A stretch of 64,000 nucleotides of DNA from Vesta saturnalis (GCA_036346205.1 JARFJB010001166.1:12870501-12934500); one strand, 5' to 3'. Positions 32,471-43,002 are shown, numbered from the stretch's first letter. Numbers and translations are program-made. The notes: generated by a model from the sequence alone, not told the origin.

Positions 32471-33484
32471 TTAAATTATGCATATATTTGTTGAATAGTT
32501 ACACTGATCACGTTTATAAGTACTTGAAGTGTGAATCAGTTGATGTCGTGTAAAGATGCCCTTTCGTTTTGTTGAAAAGTTACACTTATCGCATTTATAA
32601 TTAATATTGGAAGTGTGAATTAATTGATGTTGTGTAAAGTTGCCCTTTCGTTTTGTTGAATATCCACATTCATTGCATTTGTAATTAATATTTGAGGTGT
32701 GAAGTAATTGATGATATTTTAAATTACGCATTATATGTGTTGTATAGTTACACTTATCGCATTTATAAGTACTTGATGTGTGAATTAGTTGGTGCCTTTT
32801 TAAATAACGTTTTTGTTTTGTTGCATAATCACATTGATCACATTTATAATTAGTATTTGAAGTATGAATTAATTGATGACTTTTTAAATGGTCCTTTCGT
32901 TTTGATGAAAAGTTACACTTATCACATTTATAATTCTTATGGGAAGTGTGAATTAATAGATGCTTTTGTAAATAGTGTTTCAGTTTTGTAGAATGGTCAC
33001 ATTGATCACATTTATAAATAGTATTTGAAGTATGAATCAATTGATGTTTTTTAAAGTTGCCCTTTTCTTTTGTTGAGTACCCACATTCATTGCATTTGTA
33101 ATTAATATTTGACGTGTGAATTAATTGATGTCTTCTTAAATTTCTATTCACTTTTGTTGAATAGTTACATTTGTCACATTTATAGTTATTATTTGAAGAA
33201 TTAATTAATTGATGTTTTTTTAAATTGCCCTTTAAATTTGTTGACTTGTGAAGTGCAGTGTCTTTTACATCAGAATTTACTTCAATTGTATTAATCTGAT
33301 TTGTACAGTATGAATCGATCTCTTTAAAAATTGAAATGTTTTCAAATCCATGAGTATTAGAACCGAGATTAATTTCTTGCTTTATATCATTGTTTATTAA
33401 AACGCGTTGTTCAGTAACGAATAAATTGATTATTTCTTCTTCTTTAGGTTCCAATTTAACCATTTTTGTAAACTCAGTCAACAT
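32471..33484 (-). CDS. Poly-C2H2 zinc finger protein 2
   Basis: A 337-residue frame from the ATG ending at 33484. The N-terminus of about 95 residues matches genes 1 and 3 and keeps both SUMO-consensus sites (VKLE near residue 9, IKQE near 34). Eight complete C2H2 fingers follow (YKCDKCNYSTKVNRNLRRHQLIH-type). The ninth is damaged: its first pair reads Cys-to-Arg (YKRDQC), and the frame stops just after. It is therefore shorter than paralogues 1 and 3. A MITE sits only about 20 bp upstream of the ATG and probably alters the leader or promoter. Probable nuclear DNA-binding protein, target unknown. Confidence 0.75.
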   Translation of the reverse strand: MLTEFTKMVKLEPKEEEIINLFVTEQRVLINNDIKQEINLGSNTHGFENISIFKEIDSYCTNQINTIEVNSDVKDTALHKSTNLKGNLKKHQLINSSNNNYKCDKCNYSTKVNRNLRRHQLIHTSNINYKCNECGYSTKEKGNFKKHQLIHTSNTIYKCDQCDHSTKLKHYLQKHLLIHTSHKNYKCDKCNFSSKRKDHLKSHQLIHTSNTNYKCDQCDYATKQKRYLKRHQLIHTSSTYKCDKCNYTTHIMRNLKYHQLLHTSNINYKCNECGYSTKRKGNFTQHQLIHTSNINYKCDKCNFSTKRKGIFTRHQLIHTSSTYKRDQCNYSTNICII

Positions 33485-33503
33485 AATTATTGAATTATTA
33501 ATT

Positions 33504-33727
33504 GGCAGTGACTATAGACACGTGAAAATTGACGAATTATAACCTCAATGTGTCTAAAAAAATGGAAATAAAAAGGAAGTTAAAATCTACAGTAACCTAG
33601 GATCCAAGCTACGTTACCCTACAATCCACCTAGGTTACCGTAGACTTGAATTTTCCTCTTTATTTCCAATTTTTTAGACAAATTGAGGTTATAATTCGCC
33701 AAATTTCACGTGCCTCTAGTCACGGCC
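33504..33727. mobile_element. Mutator-like MITE, 224 bp, with 9-bp target duplication
   Basis: The ends GGCAGTGACTATAGACACGTG and its inverted counterpart form arms of about 105 bp. TTATTAATT occurs directly outside both ends (33495-33503 and 33728-33736), a 9-bp target duplication as expected for Mutator-type elements. It is absent from the matching place in copy 1 (just right of 10383), so it inserted after the segmental duplication. Confidence 0.85.
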
Positions 33728-33759
33728 TTATTAATTACCACTTATAACCTTTGTTTATA

Positions 33760-34096
33760 CAGGGTGATCCGTAATTATATCACATTTTCTCAATAAACTT
33801 TTCTTCGGTGAGGCCTACTTACGGAGGCACGACCCCGCAAAGTTATAAAATAAAATTCTAATTTTTTAATAAATGCGAAACAGGTTGAAATAAAAATTAC
33901 ACAGAGAGAGGTGTGCTGAAAAAATAAACTAACCAGTGGCGTACATAAAGGAGTAGGCGTATCATTTTTATTGAAAAAAAATCGGCATTTTTTAACCGCC
34001 CTGTATTATGTTGAAAAATAATTGTCTTTTATCTACAAAAAGACCATAACCACTAACATTAATAGACTTTGCGACATATAATTATGGACCACCCTG
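33760..34096. mobile_element. Tc1/mariner MITE, 337 bp
   Basis: Terminal inverted repeats CAGGGTGATCCGTAATTATA and its inverted counterpart (CAGGGTGGTCC(A/G)TAATTATA) are flanked by TA on both sides. The first about 285 bp match the start of the longer transposase-bearing relic at 10419, so this is its internal-deletion derivative. Confidence 0.85.
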
Positions 34097-34098
34097 TA

Positions 34099-35737
34099 TG
34101 TGTACAAAGAAATGGTATAACGTAATAGCACCACAATATTTCAAAATTCCTCGCATATTCAATTAAAATTATTATAAACTTTGGAATTATTGATAAAGTT
34201 GACACTCGTATGTAAAAAGTTGCAATCACGCCAACCAGGGTGGTAGTCATATACCGTAATATTATAAATACTGAGAACGTAAAAGGACCAACTTGAGAAC
34301 TGTTGGGTGCCGCCATTTTTACATCAATCAGTGACAGACCAACCCTCAACAGAGACGGATAATTTGAAATTATACCAGATTTAATTATACTACTAGGATA
34401 CTACATTTGTGAAATATCTGATTAATTGCATTAATTTCAGAAATGTAAAATTTGAGTGTAAGTACAGTCTTAAGCGTTTTAGTATTTAAACATGTATAGC
34501 ATGCTACAAATTGTATATGATTCTTGCGCATCCTACGTATCTTAGTTCTTAAACTCTAAACCAATACTACATACCGAGAATTTTTCTTAAGTATATACTT
34601 ATGGTATTCTTAAAAAAATGTGTCCCTGCATGGTATTAATGGACGGCTATCGCCAAATTTAATAGTGTGGCTATGGAAGCAGTAACTAAAATGTTTAATG
34701 TCAAATTAATAAGCCTATTAGTCTTTGTATTATTATTGCCTGTTTTAACACAACGATGTATAGCAAAGACGAAAAGATTAAAATGTTAACATGGCATCAG
34801 AGTGGTACTAGTTTAAAACTATACGAGGGGTGGAACAACACACGACAGCCAAAATACAAAGTAAAAAATGGATAGGTGCGTGGGTGCGTTCGGCCTGCAT
34901 GCTTGCGCGCGTGTGTGTGTACGTATGTGCGTGCGTGTGTGTGCATGTGTACGTGTATGTGCTTGTGTGAGTGTGTGCGTGCGTGCATATGTGTGCGTGT
35001 GTGTATGTGTGTTTCTGCATCCGTGTATGCGTGAGCACGTGCGTGCGTGTGTGTATGTTAATATGTACAATAACAATAAGAAACTTAAGATGAGGCGTAT
35101 CATATAATGGAATAATTTCTTCTCCGTTTATTATAAAACCAAACTAATTGTTAGAATCTATTCCCTCCCTCAAGCAATTCTCACGAGTATCATTCCGAAG
35201 AACGTTTACAGCATCTCTATTGACTGAGTTTTGACATTGTATGATATTATTTACGATAAAGTTGAATAAAAAGTACTACTGCCGCCTATCTGTTGATAAC
35301 AAATACATTACTTTGAGAGATTTATAATTTTTTTCTATTTTGTGTAACTCTAGATCGATAAAACGTACAAACTAGTAATTTAAGATTGTTTTGATATTTC
35401 CTGGAGCTGATTAGATTTTGAGAAAAATCTAGCGGCGGAGGGGTCTATTAGGGGCATTTTTTGGTTTTTATCAAATATCTCTAAAACAGCGGGCGGCAGG
35501 TTTCTAAGATGTAAAAATAGCAACAGACCTTAAACATATCGATTTATGTTCTATGTAATTTTTTGATAGGATGCGTAATTTAACGGCAAACATTCCTAAT
35601 TCTTAGAATTTAGATGTTGGTTCAAATTTGTTCAACTTTATGGGAAAATGTGTAAATACATTTTTTAAAGAAAATGTAATTTTCTTTTATTATTGTCGTC
35701 CTGTACGTATTAAAAATTAGGTTGAAATTCAAAACAA
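34099..35737. other. AT-rich spacer around the GT repeat
   Basis: Apart from the GT-rich repeat, no coding or repeated sequence was recognised. Confidence 0.4.
34878..35060. repeat. GT-rich simple sequence
   Basis: Imperfect (GT)n with GTGC and GTAT variants. Three open frames of 63-94 codons on both strands arise from this repeat (poly His-Thr on one strand, Cys-Val on the other) and are not genes. Confidence 0.9.
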
Positions 35738-35803
35738 ATTATTGTAAGTTTGTTATGAACGCATAAGTTTAAAGGTAAATATGTAATTAAAATTTATTAT
35801 TAA
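35738..35803. repeat. Copy of a 71-nt retrotransposed module
   Basis: The segment from TTATTGTAAGTTTGTTATGA to ATTATTAATTTT is nearly identical to the insertion at 54545-54615 that carries a 13-bp target duplication. Here it is followed by CA and TA microsatellites and then a tRNA-like segment. Confidence 0.75.
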
Positions 35804-35810
35804 TTTTATT

Positions 35811-35838
35811 AAATACACACACACACACACACACACAC

Positions 35839-35895
<57 letters not shown>
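35811..35895. repeat. (CA)n-(TA)n compound microsatellite
   Basis: About 26 bases of CA repeats followed by about 50 bases of TA repeats. Confidence 0.95.
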
Positions 35896-35899
<4 letters not shown>

Positions 35900-35951
35900 T
35901 TACATCAGTTCTACATACGTAAAGACAAAATTTGCATCGATTGGGACGTGA

Positions 35952-36025
35952 ACTTTGATGGTGCGGTTGGTTAGCGCGGTACTCTAGCAAAATACAGGTC
36001 GTAGGTTCAAATCCTACTCGAGGTA
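35952..36025 (+). tRNA. tRNA-Ala(AGC)-like cloverleaf, possibly SINE head or tRNA pseudogene
   Basis: A 74-nt segment can fold as a full cloverleaf. The acceptor ACTTTGA/TCGAGGT pairs 7 of 7 with two G-T wobbles. The D stem GTGC/GCGC pairs 4 of 4. The anticodon stem GTACT/AATAC pairs 4 of 5, with loop CTAGCAA placing AGC at 35986-35988. The T stem GTAGG/CCTAC is perfect with loop TTCAAAT. The A- and B-box sequences (TGGTGCGGTTGG, GGTTCAAATCC) are good. Against a working tRNA-Ala: the 3-70 position is T-G rather than the identity pair G-T, there is no immediate T-run terminator, and the body is unlike usual insect tRNA-Ala. It could be a tRNA-derived SINE. Confidence 0.45.
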
Positions 36026-38190
36026 AACTGTTTATTTATGTATTTAATAAAATTAATAATTTTTAATTCTAAACAAATGTTTATTAAAATTACTAATTTT
36101 CTTTAATTTCCATTTTGTAGGTTGGAAGATCGTGTGTTATGTTTCACACCAGATATTTTTATTTTGTTTTAAATTAGTTTTTGGAAACTTTGATTTATTT
36201 ATAACCATCGGGCGATCGAAGGATCTCCCTCTCGAGGGCAGGGTTTGTGTTGTTTTTATTTTGTGTATTGTAAGTGGTAACAATTTTGAGGTGTTTGTTT
36301 CGTGGGGAAAATCGTTTTTAATGATTATGATATATTGAAGCTAGAAAGTAAACAGAGTGTAATAGTGGATAGGTAGGTAGAGTGTCCCTAACAATTCATT
36401 ATTTAGCTGTAGTTAATTTTTAAGTGTTTTAATAGGATTTTTCACATTTTTCTAAAGATTTTCACTTGAAGTAAATGTATTGTTACTTAAATTTAAACTT
36501 AATAAGAGAGTTATTTATCTGTCATTGTTTAAGACAAGGTTTGGAAAGGCTTTTTCGCTACCGTAATAAATAGTTATCTACAAATAGGTAGCTACTGTTC
36601 ATAAGAGATTAGTTGATGATACTTTTGATGAGTCGAAACGTCCTATTATGAATTATGAGTTGAAATAAATGTACAATTGCAGAATAAATTGCTTTCGTAG
36701 TTTTTTTTCAAAAATGTTACATAAAAGAAACGAAATATTTGAAAATTTCAAGAATGAGAGTCGAATTATCATTAAGTGTTATATACCGTTGGATTTAGAA
36801 TAAAAAAAGGAATAATTTTATACCATTAGCTAATTTTCGCCCCATATGAAAAAATAAAGTTGATGATGGTCTCTAATCGACAAAACGTCGGATTAATTTT
36901 TTTCTGTCATCAATCAATAGAGGATAAAAAGTGGCAATGGCAAAGTGTAATTTATTTTTTTATATCTGTTCAAATAAAAGAGATACAGTAATACCCCGGA
37001 CTTAAGCGATAGATGGGTCCGAGCGATTGCCGTGTAAGTCGAATTCGCGTAAGTAAATTCTAAATGCAGATTGTTTTGTTTACGGTACATATGTAACAAT
37101 CAAACCTATAATGTAAAATAATACTCTTAAACTTAATATGTAATGATAAAATCTTTATCAGAACTAAACGCATTATTTTTCGTTTAATTTTGATATTCCA
37201 ATTTAAAGTTTGGAGGAAATCAAACACATAAACGCTTTATTTATTCACACAATCAAAAGCTTCTTTAAACTTAATATGTAACGATAAAATCTTTATCAGA
37301 ACTAAACGCATCATTTTTCGTTTAATTTTGATATTCCAATTTAAAGTTTGGAGGAAATCAAACACATAAACGCTTTATTTATTCACACAATCAAAAGGTT
37401 CTTACTTGTGATTTTCGTTAAAAACTGATTATGTAATTCTGCGTTTCTAATGAATGCGCTTCTAATTTTCTTCCCACAATTTAATGATTCTTTTTAAATA
37501 ATTGCTTGATATATTTACACTATCCATTTTTTTTATTTAATCGTTGTTTTAACCGCAAATAGCTTGCGCAACGAACTGAAAGCACGCTACCAAGGCTTTG
37601 CTTTTGTCACTATTTTCTAGTTTCTTTGCTTTATATATGGATCGATTATCTTACTTTAGATTTATCACTCGATTGACGTGGAACATTTTCAAAACACTCT
37701 TAAAACGCGATTGTAAATTATTACGCAATCCTTTCGTTATCACCAACTTGATAACAATTACTCTTTACGTTTTAGATTTTCCTCGCGTCAATAAGGAAAA
37801 TAGCACTTATATTCTCTTAACACAATACTAACTGAATTTTCGTTATAAGTTCACAATTAATTAATTGCAGCATAACTTAAGCTGCAGAGATCGCTTTTCA
37901 ACCGTTTGGTAATCTTCAACCAACTCTGGTCGCTTACTTAATGCGACCATTTTTGATCGCTTACCAAATGCGACTGCCTAACAAATGTTTTACAAAACAG
38001 TTATGATCCGCAAATTGCCGCGTATATTTAAAAGCGTTCCAATTTAATATGCAAATATACTCGTCGAAACAAACAAGCTCAAGCTTTTCATCTTAACATT
38101 AATGACGTCTACACATAAATAACCAATAACTACTTAATGTCATATAACGGTGCAAAATTCGAATTTCTAATGTCTCCATTACAACATTAT
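36026..38190. other. AT-rich stretch with a TIR-like segment and a tandem duplication
   Basis: No gene recognised. At 36987, after TA, the sequence CAGTAATACCCCGGACTTAA resembles a pogo/Tigger-type terminus, but a matching inverted end was not found. A 138-bp tandem duplication is listed separately. Confidence 0.35.
37127..37402. repeat. 138-bp direct tandem duplication
   Basis: Two nearly identical copies (37127-37264 and 37265-37402), beginning TTAAACTTAATATGTAA and differing by very few bases, so the duplication is recent. Confidence 0.9.
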
Positions 38191-38195
38191 ATGCT

Positions 38196-38818
38196 TTATT
38201 TCTTTAAAAAATACAATTTATTGTCTTTTGCATCATAAACGTGAATGTAAGCACTTGACACAAACTGGTTCCCCCGTTGAAAAGGTTTTACAAAAGTTTT
38301 AATTTCTATGTCTTCGTTTTCGAACTGATTTCCCACAATGTACGTGTAAATGTGACCCTTATTACAATAATTTGGAACGGGTACAGTTTGAAACTTACTA
38401 TAATTCGGAATTAAGCTTTGAGAGGAAGGTGTATGGACTATTGTGAATTTTGAGCTACCAGCTTGGTTTTCTTGAATATTTCTTTTTCAGTCGTACCACT
38501 TTCCCCATCTACACACAAAAATATGTCATTTCCTCGACCTGCACTGATGCAATTCTGCCCCCTAAAAACAAGACGCATAAACAATCAAATAATTAAATCT
38601 ACCTTTCTACCAATTCTTGTTCGTTACCAGACTTTTTAATCTGCGACATTCTAACCATCCCTGCAACTGTAATATTGAATGGTCTACAGCATTGGTAAGC
38701 TGTAGTACAGCACCCGGTATTTCTTCGGGTCTCAAAGCAATAGAAACTTCTATATTGGTCGAAATAAAAGCATTCATAAAAGGACAATGGTTAATGTGCG
38801 CTATACAGAAATACATAT
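38196..38818 (-). pseudogene. Unrecognised spliced gene, two exons, one frameshift
   Basis: Exon a (about 38818 or 38800 down to 38611) ends ...VTNKNW. The donor GTAGAA and an acceptor TTTTTAG delimit a 49-bp intron (38562-38610), and exon b (38561-38196) continues in frame with GQNCISAGRGNDIFLCVDG. A single-base frameshift near 38470-38490 changes frame. The open reading then runs to TAA 38196-38198 with a beta-rich, non-repetitive C-terminus (HIYTYIVGN, KTFVKPFQRGNQFVSSAYIHVYD). The amino-acid composition is that of a real protein and not AT-rich noise. I do not recognise the family. It could be a decayed host gene copy or an unknown transposon ORF. Upstream exons are missing or unrecognised. 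Confidence 0.5.
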
Positions 38819-39170
38819 CTATTGCAAATACAGTAAGATGAGGTATTAATCTTGAAAAAGACTGTTTTTGTAAAAGAGGGAAAATGGTGAATTGGAGTAT
38901 GAGAAAGAGGGATGAGATGAATTTAAGTACTGATAGGTGGGTTATCAAAAGTTGAAAAGCAAAAAGAATAAGGAACAATTAAAAACAAAAATGGAAAACA
39001 AAACACGTGCTAGAATGGAAATTGTTATGAAGTTAATATGGAGAGCAGGAACAAAACGGTCAAAAATGTATAGGGGTTTTCATTAAATAAATTACAAATA
39101 GTTATTTTCCTACAATGTGAAACATTTTACTTTTTTATATTGCCTTATTCCTTGATTTCAAGGTTAAATA

Positions 39171-40911
39171 CCGGGTGATTCACGTCGATGGTACCTTAGA
39201 CGTTTACGGAAAACGAAACGTGATCTTTTTGAAAATTTGGTCACTTGCATGGCTGGCTCGGATCTATCGATCTAAAATATTTTCAGCGTTGCGACGTTGT
39301 CGCTTATGTGGAAAAATGTCATCACCTTTAATATTTTTAATGAGACGCCCTGTATATTATTACATTTTTGGGTTCGCTATTACTTCTAAATTATTTTTGC
39401 GTATCTTCAATCGTTTTTGAGTAATTAATTAATTTCCTTATTTTTTAGCCAAAACATGGTTCCAATCGTCATTATTGTGGTGTTTGAATTTGTAGAAAGT
39501 TGAAATTCTGGATGCACTCTATGAATAAGCTGTTCATCAGTTCTGCGTAACGAAATTGGTTCCATATTGTACAGGGTCGTTCGAAATTCGTTACGCTTCA
39601 GCAAGGTACAAAAATTTTGAAAAGTTCATTATTTCAAATGGGACACCCTGTATATTATCGAATATTCTGATAGACAATTGAAGTCCCTTTAAAATGATAT
39701 ATCATGCTCCTATACTTAAACAGTAAGGTTTTCCGAAATAGAAGCATGTTCCTATAAAAATCGCACTATTCTGTCACAATTAGTGTACTAATAATAAAAC
39801 ATTTGGGTGTTTATTAACGGGAGAAATTTGAAAAGGGTCAAAATAGCAGGAAATTACTACACAATGCAAGTTTTGATAAAACTATTTATTTTTTATGGAC
39901 AATGTGACCAAATTATAGCGAGAACATTCAGGAAGTTCAACGAAATGTATCCTAATTTGCGATCAATGGACAAAACAAAGTTTGCACGATTATACAATAA
40001 TTTCATTAATTATTAATACCTACTGTTATTTATAAAAAAAGAACGTCAAATAACAAATTCAGTTCAACATGAATTGCAATGCAAATAATATCAAACAATA
40101 ACTAACAAAACTAGAAAGCATTTACAATAAATTTTCAAAATGACGACCGTTGGTTTCCAAACATTTCAGAATATGAATAATCGTTGATGAAATTGTGGCC
40201 CGCCTTATCTCTGTGAGATCTAGCTCTTCAATGCTCCTGATAACTCGTTGACACAGGTCTTGTTTCTGGAGTACCGGTGTCATATAAACCTTCCTCTTCA
40301 AATTACCCCACAAGTAAAAATCAAGAGGTGTGAGGTCGGGTGATCTGTTTAGGTATAGGAACATGATACATCATTTTAAAGGGACTTCAATTGTCTATCA
40401 GAATATTCGATAATATACAGGGTGTCCCATTTGAAATAATGAACTTTTCTGCATTTTTGTACCTTGTGGAATTTCGAACGACCCTGTACAATATGGAACC
40501 AATTTCGTTACGCAGAACTGATAAACAGCTTATTCATAGAGTGCGTCCAGAATTTCAACTTTCTACAAATTCAAACACCACAATAATGAACATTCGATTG
40601 GAACCATGTTTTGGCTAAAAAATAAGGAAATTAATTAATTACTCAAAAATGGTTGAAGATAGGCATAGGAATGTGTGAAGCAAAAATAATTTAAAAGTAA
40701 TAGCGAACCCAAGAATGTAATAATATACAGGGCGTCTCATTAAAAACATCAAAGGTGATGCCACTTTTCCACATAAGCGACAACGTCGCAACGCTGAAAA
40801 TATTTTAGATCGATAGATCCGAGCCAGCCATGCAAGTGACCAAATTTTCAAAAAGATCCAATGTCTCGTTTTCCGTAAACGTCTAAGGTACCATTGACGT
40901 GAATCACCCAG
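39171..40911. mobile_element. Tc1/mariner-type element with about 550-bp terminal inverted repeats
   Basis: Left end CCGGGTGATTCACGTCGATG, right end the inverted CTGGGTGATTCACGTCAATG, with TA directly outside both (39169-39170 and 40912-40913). The inverted arms extend to about 39725 and 40362 and contain a second CAGGGT(G/C)-like block. The frames at 39175-39420 and 40639-40851 are the same arm sequence seen from both sides, not genes. The core holds a transposase fragment. The element lies directly next to the third zinc finger gene's degenerate 3' end. Confidence 0.85.
40122..40364 (-). pseudogene. Transposase C-terminal fragment (mariner-like)
   Basis: The frame reads RSPDLTPLDFYLWGNLKRKVYMTPV, the C-terminal catalytic block of IS630/Tc1/mariner transposases, followed by LETNGRHFENLL at the end. 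The N-terminal and central domains are missing. It is the only coding remnant between the long inverted arms. Confidence 0.85.
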
Positions 40912-40959
40912 TACACAACAAAATCATCTATTTTTTTTAATTGATTTTCCTTCCTGTTG

Positions 40960-41631
40960 AATGATTACATTTATCACACATAAAAGTAGTAATTGAAGTA
41001 TGAATTAATTTATGCTTTTTTAAATGGTCCTTCCGCTTTGTTGAAAAGTTGCACTTCTCCACATTTATAATAAAATTAGTATTGGAAATGTGAATTAATA
41101 TAAGGTTTTTAAATTGCGTTTTAAATTTGTTGCATAGTCAAATTAATCACACTTTTACTTAGCATTTGAAGTATGAATTATAGATGTTTTTGTAACCCGC
41201 CCTTCCGTTGTTGACTAGTCACAATGATCACATTTAAAGTTAGCCCTTTCGTTTTGTTGAATGTCCATATTCATTGCATTTATAATTAATATTATTATAT
41301 TTGAGGTAGGAAGTAATTGATGATTTTTTTAATTATGCCATATATTTGTTAAATAGTTACACTGATCACATTTATGAACCTCGACTTGAACTGAGAATCA
41401 GTTGAAGTTTTGAAATTGCATTTCATATTTGTTGCATAGTCACATTGACCACAAATTTGATGTGTGAATTAGCTGATGATTTCTTAAATAGCGTTTTAGT
41501 CTTGCTGAATAATCACATTGATCACATTTATAGTTAGTGTTTGAAGTATAATTACAGATGTCTTTGTAAACAGCCCTTCTGGATTGTTGAACAGTTACAT
41601 TGATCAGATTTAAAGCTATCATTTGAAACAT
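40960..41631 (-). pseudogene. Degenerate C2H2 finger tail of zinc finger gene 3
   Basis: Finger units with the family words (for example NYKCDQCDYSARLKRYLRNH near 41500) continue in shifting frames from the stop of gene 3 to the transposon boundary at 40913. The ancestral array was several fingers longer. Confidence 0.75.
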
Positions 41632-41634
41632 TAA

Positions 41635-43002
41635 CTAATTGATGCTGTGTAAAGTTGCCTTTTCGTTTTGTTGAATACCCATATCCATTGCATTTGTAAT
41701 TAATATTATTATATTTGAGGTGTGAACTAATTGATGATTTTTTAAATTATGCCATGTATTTGTTGAATAGTTACACTGATCACATTTATAAGTACTTGAA
41801 GTGTGAGTCAGTTGATGATTTGTTAAATTGCGTTTCATATTTGTTGCATAGTCACATTGACCACATTTGTAATTAGCATTTGAAGTGTGAATTAGTTGTT
41901 GTTTTTTTAAATAGTGTTTTCGTTTTGTTGAATAATCACCTTGATCACATTTATTATTAGTATTAGAAGTATGAATTAACTGATGCATTTTTAAAACGTC
42001 CTTCTGTTTTGTTGAATAGTTACACTGATCACATTTATAAGTACTTGAAGTGTGAGTCTGCTGATGTTTTGTTAAATTGCGTTTCATATTTGTTGTATAG
42101 TCACATTGACCACATTTGTAATTAGCATTTGAAGTGTGAATTAGTTGATGTTTTTGTAAATAGTGTTTTAATTTTGTTGAAAAATCACATTGATCACATT
42201 TAAAATTAGTATTGGAAGAATGAATTAATTGATGTTTTTTTAAATTGCGATTTAATTTTGTTGCATAGTCACATTGATCACATATGTAAGTAGCATTTGA
42301 AGTGTGAATTAGTTGATGCCTTTTTAAATAGTGTTTCAGTTTTGCTGAATAATTACATTGATCACATTTATAATTATTAGTATTAGAAGTATGAATCAGT
42401 TGATGTAGTGTAAAGTTGTGCTTATGTTTTGTTGAAAAGTTACACTTATCACATTTATAATTAATAATGGAAGTGTGAATTAATTGATGTTGTGTAAGGC
42501 TGCCCTTTTCTTTTGTTGAAAAGTTACACTTATCACATTTATAATTAATATTGGAAGTGTGAACTAATTGATGTCGTGTAAAGTAGCCCCTTTGTTTTGT
42601 TGAATATCCACATTCATTGCATTTGTAATTAATATTTGAAGTGTGAATTAATTCATGTCTCTTTAAATTTCCATTCTGTTTTGTTGAATAGTTGCATTTA
42701 CCACATTTATAATTATTATTTGAAGACTGAATCAAATTGCTCTTTAAATTTGTAGAATTGTGAAGTGCAATGTCTTTTACATTAGAATCTACATCAACTG
42801 TATTCATCTGCTTTGTACAGTGTGAATCGATCTCTTCTTTAAAAATGGAAATGTTACCAAAATCATATGAATTAGAACCGAAATTAATTTCTTGTTTTAT
42901 ATTATTGTTTATTAAGACCCGTTCTTCAGTAACGAATAAATTGATTTGTTCTTCTTCTTTAGGTTCCAATTTAACCATGTTTATATCAACCTCAGTCGAC
43001 AT
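41635..43002 (-). CDS. Poly-C2H2 zinc finger protein 3
   Basis: A 455-residue frame from the ATG ending 43002. The N-terminus keeps the family's two SUMO-consensus sites (VKLE near residue 10, IKQE near 35) and an acidic segment. It has eleven complete C2H2 fingers and one damaged finger (unit 10, where a zinc Cys reads Gly and a zinc His reads Gln). Linkers are TSNTNY-type. The C-terminal 25 residues are a frameshifted finger read in the same wrong frame as in gene 1. It is not inside the LINE-linked segmental duplication; its 3' side ends at the long-TIR element. Probably a nuclear DNA-binding protein, target unknown. Confidence 0.8.
   Translation of the reverse strand: MSTEVDINMVKLEPKEEEQINLFVTEERVLINNNIKQEINFGSNSYDFGNISIFKEEIDSHCTKQMNTVDVDSNVKDIALHNSTNLKSNLIQSSNNNYKCGKCNYSTKQNGNLKRHELIHTSNINYKCNECGYSTKQRGYFTRHQLVHTSNINYKCDKCNFSTKEKGSLTQHQLIHTSIINYKCDKCNFSTKHKHNFTLHQLIHTSNTNNYKCDQCNYSAKLKHYLKRHQLIHTSNATYICDQCDYATKLNRNLKKHQLIHSSNTNFKCDQCDFSTKLKHYLQKHQLIHTSNANYKCGQCDYTTNMKRNLTKHQQTHTSSTYKCDQCNYSTKQKDVLKMHQLIHTSNTNNKCDQGDYSTKRKHYLKKQQLIHTSNANYKCGQCDYATNMKRNLTNHQLTHTSSTYKCDQCNYSTNTWHNLKNHQLVHTSNIIILITNAMDMGIQQNEKATLHSIN

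Larger units (their letters stand above)
30901..34045. repeat. Segmental duplication, copy 2
   Basis: Collinear with 7341-10712 (LINE ORF1 segment, zinc finger 3' debris, zinc finger gene, mariner terminus). Here the LINE continues leftward into ORF2, so copy 2 retains more of the ancestral arrangement. A MITE of about 224 bp is present only in this copy. Confidence 0.85.

Noticed and set aside
34797..35107. Four open frames on both strands
   Set aside because: All arise from the GT-rich simple repeat (His-Thr on one strand, Cys-Val on the other).
39175..39420. 81-codon frame similar to another at 40639-40851
   Set aside because: The similarity is due to the long inverted repeat of the transposon, not to gene duplication.
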